DNA of 64,000 bases from Halobacillus_A sp043497005 (GTDB lineage Bacteria; Bacillota; Bacilli; Bacillales; Halobacillaceae): assembly GCF_043497005.1 (NCBI RefSeq), contig NZ_JBIEKE010000001.1, positions 310,001-374,000 on the forward strand, given 5' to 3'. This document shows positions 49,473 through 58,081 of this stretch, one piece after another. The notes beneath the pieces are model-generated. The model had not been told where the DNA came from, did no database searches, and saw nothing but the letters and a program-made list of their open reading frames with translations. Within the stretch, counting starts at the first letter, position 1; each line of letters starts with the position of its first letter. The position numbers were made by a program, and so were the translations under genes.

Positions 49473-50624
49473 ATGAAACCTGCTTACTTAAAGGAAGAAC
49501 ATGAAATGCTTCGTACCTCCTTAAAGAAATTCCTGGAAAAGGAAGCTTATCCTTTTTTCAATGAGTGGGAAGAAAAAGGGGAGGTTCCCCGCTCGTTCTG
49601 GAATAAGCTTGGAGAGCAAGGATATTTGTGTCCCTGGGTAGAAGATGAATTTGGAGGCTATGGAGCAGACTTCGGATATTCGGTTGTCATTAACGAAGAA
49701 TTAGAAAAAGTTGGCACAGGTCTTATTGGAATAGGGTTACATAGCGATATCGTTGTGCCTTATTTATCTCATTATGGAACAGTTGAGCAGAAAAAGAAAT
49801 GGCTGCCTAAATGTGTCACTGGTGAGGTGATCACAGCTGTTGCCATGACTGAGCCTGGAGCAGGATCTGATTTAGCGAGTATTCGAACTAGTGCTCATCT
49901 TGATGGGGACCACTATGTGTTAAATGGAGAAAAAACCTTCATTACGAATGGTGTACATGCTGATTTGGTACTTGTGGTTTGTAAAACAGATACAAAAGTT
50001 CAACCTTCTCATAGAGGAATAAGTCTGTTAGTCGTTGAAAGAGGGACGAAGGGATTTTCGAGAGGGAAGAAATTAAAAAAAGTAGGATTGTTTAGCCAAG
50101 ATACATCAGAGTTGATTTTTGAAGATGCAAGGGTACCAAAAGAAAATTTAATAGGTGAAGAAGGGAAGGGCTTTTATTACTTGATGGACCAGCTTCAGCA
50201 AGAACGCTTAATTGTTGCTATTGGAGGAATTTCAGCGAGTGAGCGGATGCTTGAGATTACCATTGATTATGTAAAAAATAGACACGCTTTTGGCCAGACT
50301 ATAGCTTCTTTTCAAAACACGCAATTTAAGTTGGCTGAACTGCAAACGGAAGTAGAAATCGGAAGGACTTTTTTAGACCGTACCATTCAGTCCCATATAA
50401 ATGGTGAAGATGTAGAGAAGGAAGTTTCAATGGCTAAATGGTGGATTACTGACCTTGTTAAAAAGGTAGCCGGCTCTTGTATGCATTTACATGGAGGTTA
50501 TGGATATATGGAAGAGTATGAAATTGCCAGAAGGTTCCGAGATGCACCTGTTACAGCTATTTATGCAGGGTCTAATGAAATCATGAAATCCATCATAGCA
50601 AAAAAGATGGGACTAGGTAAGTGA
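49473..50624 (+). CDS. Acyl-CoA dehydrogenase
   Basis: FAD enzyme for the first step of beta-oxidation. N-terminal helical domain, then TAVAMTEPGAGSDLASI (about residue 127, substrate/FAD loop), NGEKTFITNG (about residue 150) and C-terminal RRFRDAPVTAIYAGSNEIMK (about residue 355). 383 aa, the usual length. ATG behind AAAAGGGGG. First of four genes on one strand with 2-42 bp gaps that supply a whole degradation cycle. Chain length or branching preference is not readable. Confidence 0.94.
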   Translation: MKPAYLKEEHEMLRTSLKKFLEKEAYPFFNEWEEKGEVPRSFWNKLGEQGYLCPWVEDEFGGYGADFGYSVVINEELEKVGTGLIGIGLHSDIVVPYLSHYGTVEQKKKWLPKCVTGEVITAVAMTEPGAGSDLASIRTSAHLDGDHYVLNGEKTFITNGVHADLVLVVCKTDTKVQPSHRGISLLVVERGTKGFSRGKKLKKVGLFSQDTSELIFEDARVPKENLIGEEGKGFYYLMDQLQQERLIVAIGGISASERMLEITIDYVKNRHAFGQTIASFQNTQFKLAELQTEVEIGRTFLDRTIQSHINGEDVEKEVSMAKWWITDLVKKVAGSCMHLHGGYGYMEEYEIARRFRDAPVTAIYAGSNEIMKSIIAKKMGLGK

Positions 50625-50643
50625 ATAGTTAGGAGGAATAGAA

Positions 50644-51798
50644 GTGAATGAAGTAGTTATCGTAGAGGCTGTACGCACCCCCGTAGGAAAAAGAAACGGT
50701 GTGTTAAGTGATATTAGAGCGGATGAATTGTTAGCAAAAGTGTTACGGGAAGTAGTGGATCGTGTTTCCTTAGACCCAGGAAAAGTAGACGATGTCATTG
50801 CCGGATGTGTTTCTCAAGTAGGGGAGCAAGCAGGGGATGTGGCTCGTATAGCTGCCCTCATTGCAGGCTTTCCTAAGGAAGTTCCTGGGGTAACGATTGA
50901 TCGACAATGCGGTTCAAGTCAACAAGCTCTCCATTTTGCGTCTCAAGCCATAGCAAGCGGGGATATGGACATTGTCATTGCTGGAGGAGTAGAAAGCATG
51001 TCCAGGGTTCCTATGTTCTCAAATATGAAGGGGTCAAAGTACAGTGATAAACTCACCGATCGGTATGAAATTATAAATCAGGGACTTTCAGCTGAAAGAA
51101 TTGCTGATCATTGGAAGCTGAGCCGCAGGGATCTTGATGAATATGCAGCCAGCAGTCATGAACGCGCTCTGCGTGCAAGGAAAGAAGAGCGTTTTGATAA
51201 AGAAATAATGGCAGTAGAGGCTAAAGATAAACAAGGTTTGCCGATTATGATGCAGCACGATGAGGGACCGCGCCCGGGTACAACGACAGAAACATTAGCT
51301 GAGCTTAAGCCCGTTTTTAACGAGCATGGTGTAATTACAGCGGGAAATGCAAGTCAAATTAGTGATGGTGCGTCGGCGGTTCTTTTAATGTCTCGCAAAA
51401 AAGCGGAAGAATTAGGAATGCAGCCAAGATGCCGAATCGTTGCTCGTTCTGTAGTTGGCTCTGATCCAACATTTATGCTTACGGGTCCCGTACCAGCTAC
51501 TCACCAAGTATTACAAAAAGCTGGGCTTAACCTTGATGATATTGACTTATTTGAAGTCAATGAAGCTTTTGCTACTGTTCCTTTATTTTGGCTGAAAGAG
51601 ACAGGTGTTGAACGGAACAAACTGAATGTAAACGGAGGTGCTATTGCACTAGGCCATCCTTTAGGCGCGACAGGAACTAAATTGCTGACAACTTTAGTTC
51701 ACGAATTAGAAAGAAGTAAGGGTCGATATGGTCTTCAGGCTGTCTGTGAAGGGATGGGGATGGCCAATGCAACTATTATTGAGCGGCTGGAGGGGTGA
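50644..51798 (+). CDS. Acetyl-CoA acyltransferase (thiolase)
   Basis: Cleaves 3-ketoacyl-CoA to acetyl-CoA and a shortened acyl-CoA. Active-site Cys89 in DRQCGSSQQALH, His in NGGAIALGHPLGATG (about residue 340) and second Cys in AVCEGMGMAN (about residue 370). 384 aa. GTG behind TTAGGAGGAAT. Located between the dehydrogenase and an SDR that would supply its ketoacyl substrate. Confidence 0.95.
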   Translation: MNEVVIVEAVRTPVGKRNGVLSDIRADELLAKVLREVVDRVSLDPGKVDDVIAGCVSQVGEQAGDVARIAALIAGFPKEVPGVTIDRQCGSSQQALHFASQAIASGDMDIVIAGGVESMSRVPMFSNMKGSKYSDKLTDRYEIINQGLSAERIADHWKLSRRDLDEYAASSHERALRARKEERFDKEIMAVEAKDKQGLPIMMQHDEGPRPGTTTETLAELKPVFNEHGVITAGNASQISDGASAVLLMSRKKAEELGMQPRCRIVARSVVGSDPTFMLTGPVPATHQVLQKAGLNLDDIDLFEVNEAFATVPLFWLKETGVERNKLNVNGGAIALGHPLGATGTKLLTTLVHELERSKGRYGLQAVCEGMGMANATIIERLEG

Positions 51799-51801
51799 AC
51801 A

Positions 51802-52569
51802 ATGAATCCAAAGGATATTGTGGCAGTTATGACAGGAGGCGCCTCAGGTCTAGGAGAGGCAGCTGTTCGTAGCATTGTCGAGCACGGAGGTAAAGCTATT
51901 ATAGCAGATGTGAACGCTGAGAAAGGCGAGGCACTGTCTGAAGAGCTGAATGATTCAGCGGAATTTTACCTTTTAGACGTTACAAATGAAGAGCAAATTA
52001 AAGAAGTGCTTACTAAAGCAGTCCACCATTTCGGATATATTAATGCCCTTGTAAATTGTGCCGGCATCGTTATTGCGGAGAAGGTTTATGGGAAGGAAGG
52101 ACCTCATCAGTTAAATGCTTTTCAGAAAGTTGTTGAAGTTAATCTGACTGGAACGTTTAATATGATACGACTGTCAGTTGAAAAAATGATAGAAAACCAA
52201 TCAGATGAAGAAGGCGAACGAGGAATTATCATTAATACGGCATCAATTGCGGCCTTTGATGGTCAGATCGGACAAGCCGCTTATAGTGCTTCTAAAGGCG
52301 GGGTTGCTAGTTTGACGCTTCCTGTATCAAGGGAGTTAGCTCGATTCGGTATACGCGTAATGACAATAGCCCCTGGATTATTTGAAACTCCTATGTTTGA
52401 CGTTCTTCCTGCTGCAGCTAAAGAGGCTCTGGGAAAGTCTACCCCTTTCCCAAATCGCCTTGGCCGTCCCCGGGAGTATGGCAAACTTGCGTTAAGCATA
52501 ATTGAAAACCCTATGTTAAACGGGGAGGTGATCCGCCTTGACGGTGCGATAAGGTTGCAGCCGAAGTAG
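51802..52569 (+). CDS. SDR-type 3-hydroxyacyl-CoA dehydrogenase (HSD17B10-like)
   Basis: NAD-dependent short-chain dehydrogenase of 255 aa: TGGASGLGEAAV (cofactor, about residue 12), NCAGI (about residue 88), catalytic Ser in INTASIAAFDGQIGQ and YxxxK in AYSASKGG (about residue 160). The style (long acidic insert, FETPMFDVLP near the C terminus) matches type II 3-hydroxyacyl-CoA dehydrogenases, which act on straight and 2-methyl-branched substrates. Three bases after the thiolase stop. Confidence 0.9.
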   Translation: MNPKDIVAVMTGGASGLGEAAVRSIVEHGGKAIIADVNAEKGEALSEELNDSAEFYLLDVTNEEQIKEVLTKAVHHFGYINALVNCAGIVIAEKVYGKEGPHQLNAFQKVVEVNLTGTFNMIRLSVEKMIENQSDEEGERGIIINTASIAAFDGQIGQAAYSASKGGVASLTLPVSRELARFGIRVMTIAPGLFETPMFDVLPAAAKEALGKSTPFPNRLGRPREYGKLALSIIENPMLNGEVIRLDGAIRLQPK

Positions 52570-52611
52570 GGGAGATAGGCGACTAAAAATTAAAAAGGGA
52601 GAGGTTTAGGT

Positions 52612-54165
52612 ATGGGACCTACATTAACGAGTATGTTTGAACAAACCGTAGCCAAGTATCCAAATAAAGAAGGGTTAGTTGACCTGCGATTAGGAACAAG
52701 GTGGACATACAGTGAATGGGATGAAGAGGTAAACAAACTGGCCAACACACTTCTTGCCGAAGGGATAGAAAAAGGGGATCGAGTCTCCACGGTCCTGTTT
52801 AATACAGCAGAATTTGCCACGACATTATTTGCCTGCATGAAAATTGGAGCCGTATTTAATCCCATTAATTTTCGTTTAACCGCTCAAGAAATTGATTACA
52901 TTATCAATGATGCTGACCCTAAAGTCGTTATCTTTGAAAAGGCTACGGCTGTCTCCGTTAAAGGTATTGCTGCTTCACTTCCTCATACTACGTTCTGGTC
53001 AATTGACGAGAAAGAGCTTGGATATGCTGAACATTACTACGATGCGATTAAGGAGGCACAAGCAATGAGGCCTAACGTGGAGGTGGATGAAGATGACCTT
53101 TACGCCATTATGTATACGTCAGGCACAACAGGTGCTCCTAAAGGGGTGCTTCACACGCATCGAGATATGGTAGATCAGGCGCTTATTTTAACCGCCACTC
53201 TAAGATTGACCGCTGAAGATCGTGGATTAAGTGTCGCTCCTTTGTTCCATTGTGCTGAACTCCACTGTACGTTCTTTCCAAGGATTATGGTAGGAGCGAC
53301 AAATATCATTCTCCACCATTTTGAATCAAAAGCTATGATTGAAACTGTGAGAGAAGAACAAATATCAACAATGTTTGCCGCGCCGACGATGTGGAACATG
53401 GTACTTCAGGAAGAATTCACACAGAACGATTTCTCTTCACTGCGGCAAGGGTTGTATGGAGGGGCGCCAATGGCACCTGCATTAACTACTCGTTTGCATG
53501 AGGCACTGGGCGTGCAGCTTCTGCAAGCTTACGGCATGACAGAAATGGGACCAGCCATAACGGCGCTGTTAGAAGATGAGCAGATTTCAAAAGCTGGATC
53601 GGCGGGAAGGGCCCTTATTAATCATGAGGTCCGTGTCGTAAGAACAAGAGCAGATGGACCGGCAGATCCTGAAGATGTCTGCGAGCCAAGAGAGCTTGGA
53701 GAAATTGTAGTGCGAGGACCGAGTACGATGAAGGGGTACTACAATCGGCCTGAAGCGACCGAAGAAGTTATGTACAAAGGATGGTATCACTCCGGTGATA
53801 TAGGGTCATTCGATGAAGAGGGGTATTTATGGGTAAGTGACCGGGTAAAAGATATGATTATTTCAGGTGGAGAAAACATATACTCAAGAGAAGTAGAAGA
53901 TGTATTATTTGATCATCCCCAAGTCGTCGATGCGGCAGTAGTTGGAGAGCCGGACGAAATGTGGGGGGAACGAGTAGTTGCTTACGTTGTCCCTAAAGAA
54001 AAAAGCTTAACAGAGACAGACTTAGAGGAATTCTGCACCTCCTCCAATCGTTTGGCTAGATATAAGCGCCCGAGACGCTACGAATTTGTAGATGTGCTTC
54101 CGCGGAATGCCAGCGGCAAGCTGCAGAAATTTAAACTGAGAGAAAGCCTTGAAACTCGAACGTAG
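52612..54165 (+). CDS. Acyl-CoA synthetase (AMP-binding, long/medium-chain type)
   Basis: Activates a fatty acid with ATP and CoA. P-loop YTSGTTGAPKGVLHTH (about residues 166-181), YGMTEMGPA (about residue 305), SGDIGSFDEEGYLWVSDR (about residue 393) and the C-terminal catalytic Lys in NASGKLQKFK (about residue 506). 517 aa, normal. ATG behind AAGGGAGAGG. As the last gene it feeds the three oxidation enzymes of the operon. Substrate range unknown. Confidence 0.93.
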   Translation: MGPTLTSMFEQTVAKYPNKEGLVDLRLGTRWTYSEWDEEVNKLANTLLAEGIEKGDRVSTVLFNTAEFATTLFACMKIGAVFNPINFRLTAQEIDYIINDADPKVVIFEKATAVSVKGIAASLPHTTFWSIDEKELGYAEHYYDAIKEAQAMRPNVEVDEDDLYAIMYTSGTTGAPKGVLHTHRDMVDQALILTATLRLTAEDRGLSVAPLFHCAELHCTFFPRIMVGATNIILHHFESKAMIETVREEQISTMFAAPTMWNMVLQEEFTQNDFSSLRQGLYGGAPMAPALTTRLHEALGVQLLQAYGMTEMGPAITALLEDEQISKAGSAGRALINHEVRVVRTRADGPADPEDVCEPRELGEIVVRGPSTMKGYYNRPEATEEVMYKGWYHSGDIGSFDEEGYLWVSDRVKDMIISGGENIYSREVEDVLFDHPQVVDAAVVGEPDEMWGERVVAYVVPKEKSLTETDLEEFCTSSNRLARYKRPRRYEFVDVLPRNASGKLQKFKLRESLETRT

Positions 54166-54189
54166 GAAAAGAAGCAGGCGGGGACAAAA

Positions 54190-54246
54190 CTGAATAAGGC
54201 ATAGTATAATCCGAACGATTTTATTAAAATCAGTTCGGATTATTTA
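54190..54246 (-). repeat. Palindromic repeat family, copy C
   Basis: Read on the minus strand: ATAATCCGAAC-TGATTTTAATAAAATC-GTTCGGATTAT, perfect 11-bp arms, followed by ACTATGCCTTATTCAGTTTTGT, split as ACTATGCCTTA-TTCAGTTTTGT. Compared with copy B, two arm bases change on both sides so that pairing is kept. Confidence 0.75.
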
Positions 54247-54300
54247 TGTGCCAAGAAAGGAAATTACCACCTTTCCGTCAAAACATTTCGCTTTCTACAG

Positions 54301-54404
54301 GGGTGCCAGGTGCCGAAATTAGCACTTTGCTCTTTTACAGCTTTTCGGTACCTGGTACCCTTATGCCAGTAAATTTACACTCTTCAAGGTTTCTCTAAAA
54401 GCTG
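54301..54404 (-). mobile_element. Chimaeric relative of the 444-bp element next to ligD
   Basis: The end at 54362-54404, read on the minus strand, begins CAGCTTTTAGAGAAACCTTG and continues AAGAGTGTAAA, nearly the same as the left end of copies 1 and 2. The interior is different: an 18-bp palindrome with arms GGGTGCCAGGTGCCGAAA (54301-54318) and TTTCGGTACCTGGTACCC (54343-54360), two G-U pairs. It directly abuts the ligD terminator hairpin. The far end is unclear and may reach palindrome C. Confidence 0.6.
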
Positions 54405-54426
54405 TGAAGAAGCTATAGCTTCTTCA
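54405..54426 (-). terminator. Hairpin containing the ligD stop codon
   Basis: TGAAGAAGCTA / TAGCTTCTTCA, a perfect 22-base palindrome that includes the last codons and stop of ligD. The repeat-element end starts at the next base on the minus strand. Confidence 0.65.
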
Positions 54427-56179
54427 TTGTTTGAATGGGCTGCAAAGGTCTTACTTCATCGTACGTTTGGAATGGACAGCCTAAAGTTTGGACACGGTTG
54501 ATCACAGTCATAATCGTAAAAGAATAAGGGGTCAAGCTTTCAGTTAGTTCTTTCCAGTATAAAGGTGTAGCAACACTGGCTTCATTCGTAGCCCGAGCAG
54601 AATAAGGAGCGATAATTGTTTTTCCTTCTGCATGCTGGACGTAGTCGATATAGAGGCGGTGACCCCGCTTTTTCTTTAAGCGTTCCACGGTAAATAGATC
54701 AGGCTTTTCATTTACGAGCAGCTGGGCTAACCTCTCAGTAAATTGCCTGGTATCTTCATAATTCATTTCACCTTCCTCAATCGGAATGTGGATTTGAAGA
54801 CCTTTGTTTCCAGACGTTTTCACGAAGCTGTGGACCTCTAACTTGTCGAGTAGATGTTTTAATAGCTGTGCTGCTAATACAGCTGATTGAAATTCCTTAC
54901 GAGAAGGAGGGTCTAAGTCAAAAATGATCTCATCGGGAACATCTGATAATGCTTTTTGAAAAGGGAGATGAAATTCTAACGCTCCTTGGTTTCCCAGCCA
55001 CAATAATGGCGAAAGCTGGTCTGCCTTTAATGAGATTTCCCCGTCCTCCTCCGGCCACCCTGTAACATAATAAGGCGCATAATCAGGTTTATGTTTTTGG
55101 AAAAAAGACGTCTGAGCAATACCATCAGGATAACGGATTACAGTAACTTTTTTGTTGAAAAAGTAAGGCAGCATATATGGGGAAACGTGCCGCAAATAAA
55201 CTAAATAATCTTCTTTGCGAAGTTCATTAGGCCATAGTTGCTTGGTCGTATTAGTAAATTCAACTTCTTCAGGAAAAAGGGAAAGGCTCCAACGCAGCTT
55301 CCTTACTGTACAATCTGAAGCTTCCAAGTCAAAACGAAAACCTTTGAACAAGGGTTCTCTTAATTCCCCATTTTGAGCTTGGAGACAATGGATATCTACA
55401 CATACTCCAGAATCAATTCTCCAGTCTTGTCCTTTTTCTCTAAAGAACGTACGCAATGTTTGAAATTGTTCTTCATTTAATCCGTGTTTCACATGCCCGA
55501 GTTTTATGCGCTTTTCATCGTTATAAACTTCAGCTGTAAAGTAGTCGTTTTCTGGATTGTATTCCGTAAGAAACCCGGAAATGGTACGCCATAATTTAAT
55601 TTTCAACCATTCTTTTGAGCGTTTGCTGTAGGTGTAGAGACTGTTATTCAGCTTAGCTACTATTCCTTCTCCAAGATAATCAAAAACAATCTTGTGAGCC
55701 GTTTGAGCGTCGTGAAAGGACTCTACACATTTTATTCTTGAAGCGTTCATACTATTGATGAATTTTTTAAGCTTTTTCCTTCTTGCTAGATAAGCTTCGT
55801 TTGTAATATCTTTTTCATGCTTGAGCAAATCAAAAGCCATGAATGTGACAGGGCGTATAGAAGAATGCTCTTTAATCTTCTCTTTGTTTTTTAGACGTCC
55901 GCGAGTTTGAAGCAAGTCAAAATTACTTTGATAAGCGTTGTTTAAAATCACGATCTCCCCATCTAAAATAAAATTTTTTATGGGAGCGGCCTGCTGTTTT
56001 AAGTCATTAACGATTTCTGGGAATTGCACGCATAAGTTTTTTCCGTTTCTGCTGATTAATTGAATATTGTCTTCAGACCCTATGAGAAACGCACGAAAGC
56101 CATCATATTTTATTTCATAGGACCACTCATTTCCTTCAGGGATTTTTTCAGATAGGGTAGGGAGCATTGGTCTGTTCAT
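54413..56179 (-). CDS. ligD: ATP-dependent DNA ligase D (ligase-polymerase)
   Basis: NHEJ enzyme of 588 aa in Bacillus order: N-terminal ligase domain with the adenylated Lys in YEIKYDGFRAF (about K27) and DGEIVILN, then from about residue 300 a primase-type polymerase domain with DLDPP (about residue 427) and VKTSGNKGLQIHIP (about residue 460). The nuclease domain of mycobacterial LigD is absent, as in B. subtilis YkoU. ATG at 56179 suits AGGTGAT; upstream GTG 56188 and ATG 56182 are alternatives. Divergent from ku. Confidence 0.95.
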   Translation of the reverse strand: MNRPMLPTLSEKIPEGNEWSYEIKYDGFRAFLIGSEDNIQLISRNGKNLCVQFPEIVNDLKQQAAPIKNFILDGEIVILNNAYQSNFDLLQTRGRLKNKEKIKEHSSIRPVTFMAFDLLKHEKDITNEAYLARRKKLKKFINSMNASRIKCVESFHDAQTAHKIVFDYLGEGIVAKLNNSLYTYSKRSKEWLKIKLWRTISGFLTEYNPENDYFTAEVYNDEKRIKLGHVKHGLNEEQFQTLRTFFREKGQDWRIDSGVCVDIHCLQAQNGELREPLFKGFRFDLEASDCTVRKLRWSLSLFPEEVEFTNTTKQLWPNELRKEDYLVYLRHVSPYMLPYFFNKKVTVIRYPDGIAQTSFFQKHKPDYAPYYVTGWPEEDGEISLKADQLSPLLWLGNQGALEFHLPFQKALSDVPDEIIFDLDPPSRKEFQSAVLAAQLLKHLLDKLEVHSFVKTSGNKGLQIHIPIEEGEMNYEDTRQFTERLAQLLVNEKPDLFTVERLKKKRGHRLYIDYVQHAEGKTIIAPYSARATNEASVATPLYWKELTESLTPYSFTIMTVINRVQTLGCPFQTYDEVRPLQPIQTMKKL

Positions 56180-56230
56180 CATTATCACCTGCTTTATACT
56201 TGTTAGTTTAAGCGATATGAGTGAGGTTAA

Positions 56231-56260
56231 TCATAATTTCTTATTTCAAGGTGCATGCTA
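56231..56260 (+). promoter_or_regulatory. Sigma-G-like promoter of ku
   Basis: TCATA, an 18-bp spacer and CATGCTA. This fits the forespore sigma-G pattern (GHATR / CATNNTA) except for the first base, and B. subtilis ykoV is sigma-G dependent. The predicted start leaves a short leader with AGGAG. Activity is inferred. Confidence 0.5.
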
Positions 56261-56280
56261 TGAAAAAAGGAGTGAAAACA

Positions 56281-57123
56281 ATGCACACAATGTGGAAAGG
56301 GACCATTAGTTTCGGCCTTGTCAATATTCCGATTAAATTGCATGCTGCCACAGAAAATAAAGACATTAAGCTGAGGCAGCTGCATGAAGAATGTAAGTCG
56401 CCTATTGAATATAAAAAGCGCTGTCCGGTTTGTGATAAAGAAGTAGCTAATGAAGAAATCGTCAAGGCTTATGAGTATACGAAGAACAAATTCGTAGTAT
56501 TGGATGCGGAAGATTTAGAGAATCTAAAGAAGGAACAAGCGGATAAATCTGTAGAAATATTGGATTTTGTAAAACTAGAGGAAATTGATCCCGTCTATTT
56601 TGAACGCAGTTATTTTATGTCTCCTAATGACGGAGGGACAAAAGCCTATGGGCTTCTTCGCAAAGCGTTAAGTGATACAGGTAAAATAGGAATCGCAAAA
56701 ATCATTATCCGTTCAAAGGAACAGTTAGCCATCGTGAGAGTGTATCAAAACACACTGGTTATGGAAACGATTCATTTCCCCGATGAAGTTCGTAACGCTG
56801 CAGATGTTCCTAACGTACCTGAGCAGACAGAGTTAAGTAAAAAAGAGGTTAGTACGGCAATTACTCTCATTGATCAGCTCACAGCTGAATTTGAACCTGA
56901 AAAGTATACAGATGACTACAGAACAGCATTGATGGAGCTTATTGAAGCGAAACGAAATAATGAAGAAGTTACAACCTCTAAACCGAAAACGCCACAAGAG
57001 AATGTTTCGAATTTAATGGAGGCACTAGAACAGTCATTAGAAAGTACAAAGGAATCGAAAAAGATATCTCCGAAAAAGAAAACGCCAGCTAAAAAGTCAA
57101 CTCGCAAAAAGAAAACGTCCTAA
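56281..57123 (+). CDS. ku: Bacterial Ku protein
   Basis: Binds DNA double-strand ends and recruits LigD. MHTMWKGTISFGLVNIPIKL at the N terminus is the typical Ku start. SPIEYKKRCPVC and RSYFMSPNDGG-type motif (here ERSYFMSPND, about residue 110) are present. The C terminus is a Lys-rich tail (KKTPAKKSTRKKKTS), common in Bacillaceae Ku. 280 aa. ATG at 56281 is chosen because AGGAG lies eight bases upstream; the longer frame from 56221 lacks a site. Convergent with nothing, divergent from ligD. Confidence 0.95.
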   Translation: MHTMWKGTISFGLVNIPIKLHAATENKDIKLRQLHEECKSPIEYKKRCPVCDKEVANEEIVKAYEYTKNKFVVLDAEDLENLKKEQADKSVEILDFVKLEEIDPVYFERSYFMSPNDGGTKAYGLLRKALSDTGKIGIAKIIIRSKEQLAIVRVYQNTLVMETIHFPDEVRNAADVPNVPEQTELSKKEVSTAITLIDQLTAEFEPEKYTDDYRTALMELIEAKRNNEEVTTSKPKTPQENVSNLMEALEQSLESTKESKKISPKKKTPAKKSTRKKKTS

Positions 57124-57187
57124 ACAAAGACCTTGCTGTGTAGCGATTTGTCGAACTATAACCCTGTATTTATCCTACGTTTTGTAG

Positions 57188-57193
57188 TATAAT
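57188..57193 (+). promoter_or_regulatory. Candidate -10 of the Fic toxin-antitoxin operon
   Basis: Perfect TATAAT, 34 bp before the antitoxin start; the -35 (TGTATT at 57165-57170) is weak. Confidence 0.4.
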
Positions 57194-57227
57194 AATAATA
57201 GATCATTTTGGTCGGAGGGTTGTTTAG

Positions 57228-57407
57228 ATGAGCGTTCGTACAGATGAGCAAGCAGAAAGTCTTATGCAGTCTGCTAAGGCTTCCATGGCTATAGAGGGAT
57301 TGGATTTAAGTCAACGTGAAGAAAGCCTCGTTAAAAAATGTTTAACAGGCTCGATTACGCATAAAGAATTTTTAAAGCGGGCTCTGGAATTGTCGCGCCA
57401 TGCCTAG
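57228..57407 (+). CDS. VbhA-like Fic antitoxin
   Basis: 59 aa, ATG behind GGTCGGAGGG. Contains SMAIEGLDLS (residues 19-28), which fits the Fic inhibitor motif S/T-x-x-x-E-G/N: Ser19, Glu23, Gly24. In class I Fic systems this helix comes from a separate small protein and its Glu blocks ATP binding by the toxin. The last eight bases overlap the toxin gene, so translation is coupled. It is too short for most gene finders. Confidence 0.8.
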   Translation: MSVRTDEQAESLMQSAKASMAIEGLDLSQREESLVKKCLTGSITHKEFLKRALELSRHA

Positions 57408-57999
57408 TTCAAGGTATGGAAGCGGAGCCTCCCGCTATTGTTATCCAGGCACATCGGTCCTTATTAACCATTACGATATTATGGATGACCGACAGCTTCA
57501 AAGTATGGAAAACATATTAGCTACTCAACGATTGTCTGAAATGCAGGCTCTCCCGGTAGAGGGAGAATTTGATTTACGGCACTTGCAAAAGATACATGAA
57601 AACATCTTTAAAGATTTATATCCATTTGCCGGAGAATTAAGAAGTGAAAATATCACAAAAGACGGATTCACCTTTGCACAGGCGCAATTCATACGTGAAG
57701 CGGCTTTAGCACTCTTCTCCCAGCTTATAGAAGAAGAATGGGAGGTTATGAATAAAGAACAGCTTGCTGTTCGTCTAGCCCACTATATGGCTGAAATCAA
57801 TGTACTTCATCCTTTTCGTGAAGGAAATGGGCGGAGTCTACGTGAGTTTATACGCTGTCTCGCCTTAGAAACTGGATATTTCATAGATTGGGCAGCAGTA
57901 CCAAAAGAGCAAGTACTTAAAGCTTCTATAGAATCTGTTAGAGATCCTGAAGCATTAAAAAATGTTATTTTTGAATCATTAAGCAAAATTAAAGAATGA
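57400..57999 (+). CDS. Fic-domain AMP-transferase toxin (class I)
   Basis: 199 aa. The full Fic motif HPFREGNGRSLREF is present (H137-F150), with the catalytic His137, so adenylylation of a target protein is expected. No inhibitory S/T-xxx-E-G/N motif is seen within its own helices, which fits a class I toxin with a separate antitoxin. The start ATG at 57400 overlaps the antitoxin stop. In VbhT-like systems the target is a gyrase/topoisomerase subunit; the target here is unknown. A terminator follows. Confidence 0.9.
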   Translation: MPSSRYGSGASRYCYPGTSVLINHYDIMDDRQLQSMENILATQRLSEMQALPVEGEFDLRHLQKIHENIFKDLYPFAGELRSENITKDGFTFAQAQFIREAALALFSQLIEEEWEVMNKEQLAVRLAHYMAEINVLHPFREGNGRSLREFIRCLALETGYFIDWAAVPKEQVLKASIESVRDPEALKNVIFESLSKIKE

Positions 58000-58028
58000 G
58001 GTCGTACGCTCGTACGATCTTATTTTTT
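58000..58028 (+). terminator. Terminator of the Fic operon
   Basis: Stem GTCGTACG / CGTACGAT with a 2-base loop (real loop probably larger), then TTATTTTTT. Confidence 0.75.
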
Positions 58029-58081
58029 ATGATATATTATCAGAAAAATCTGAAACCAAAAGGACTGGAGGAGGGGGAAGC

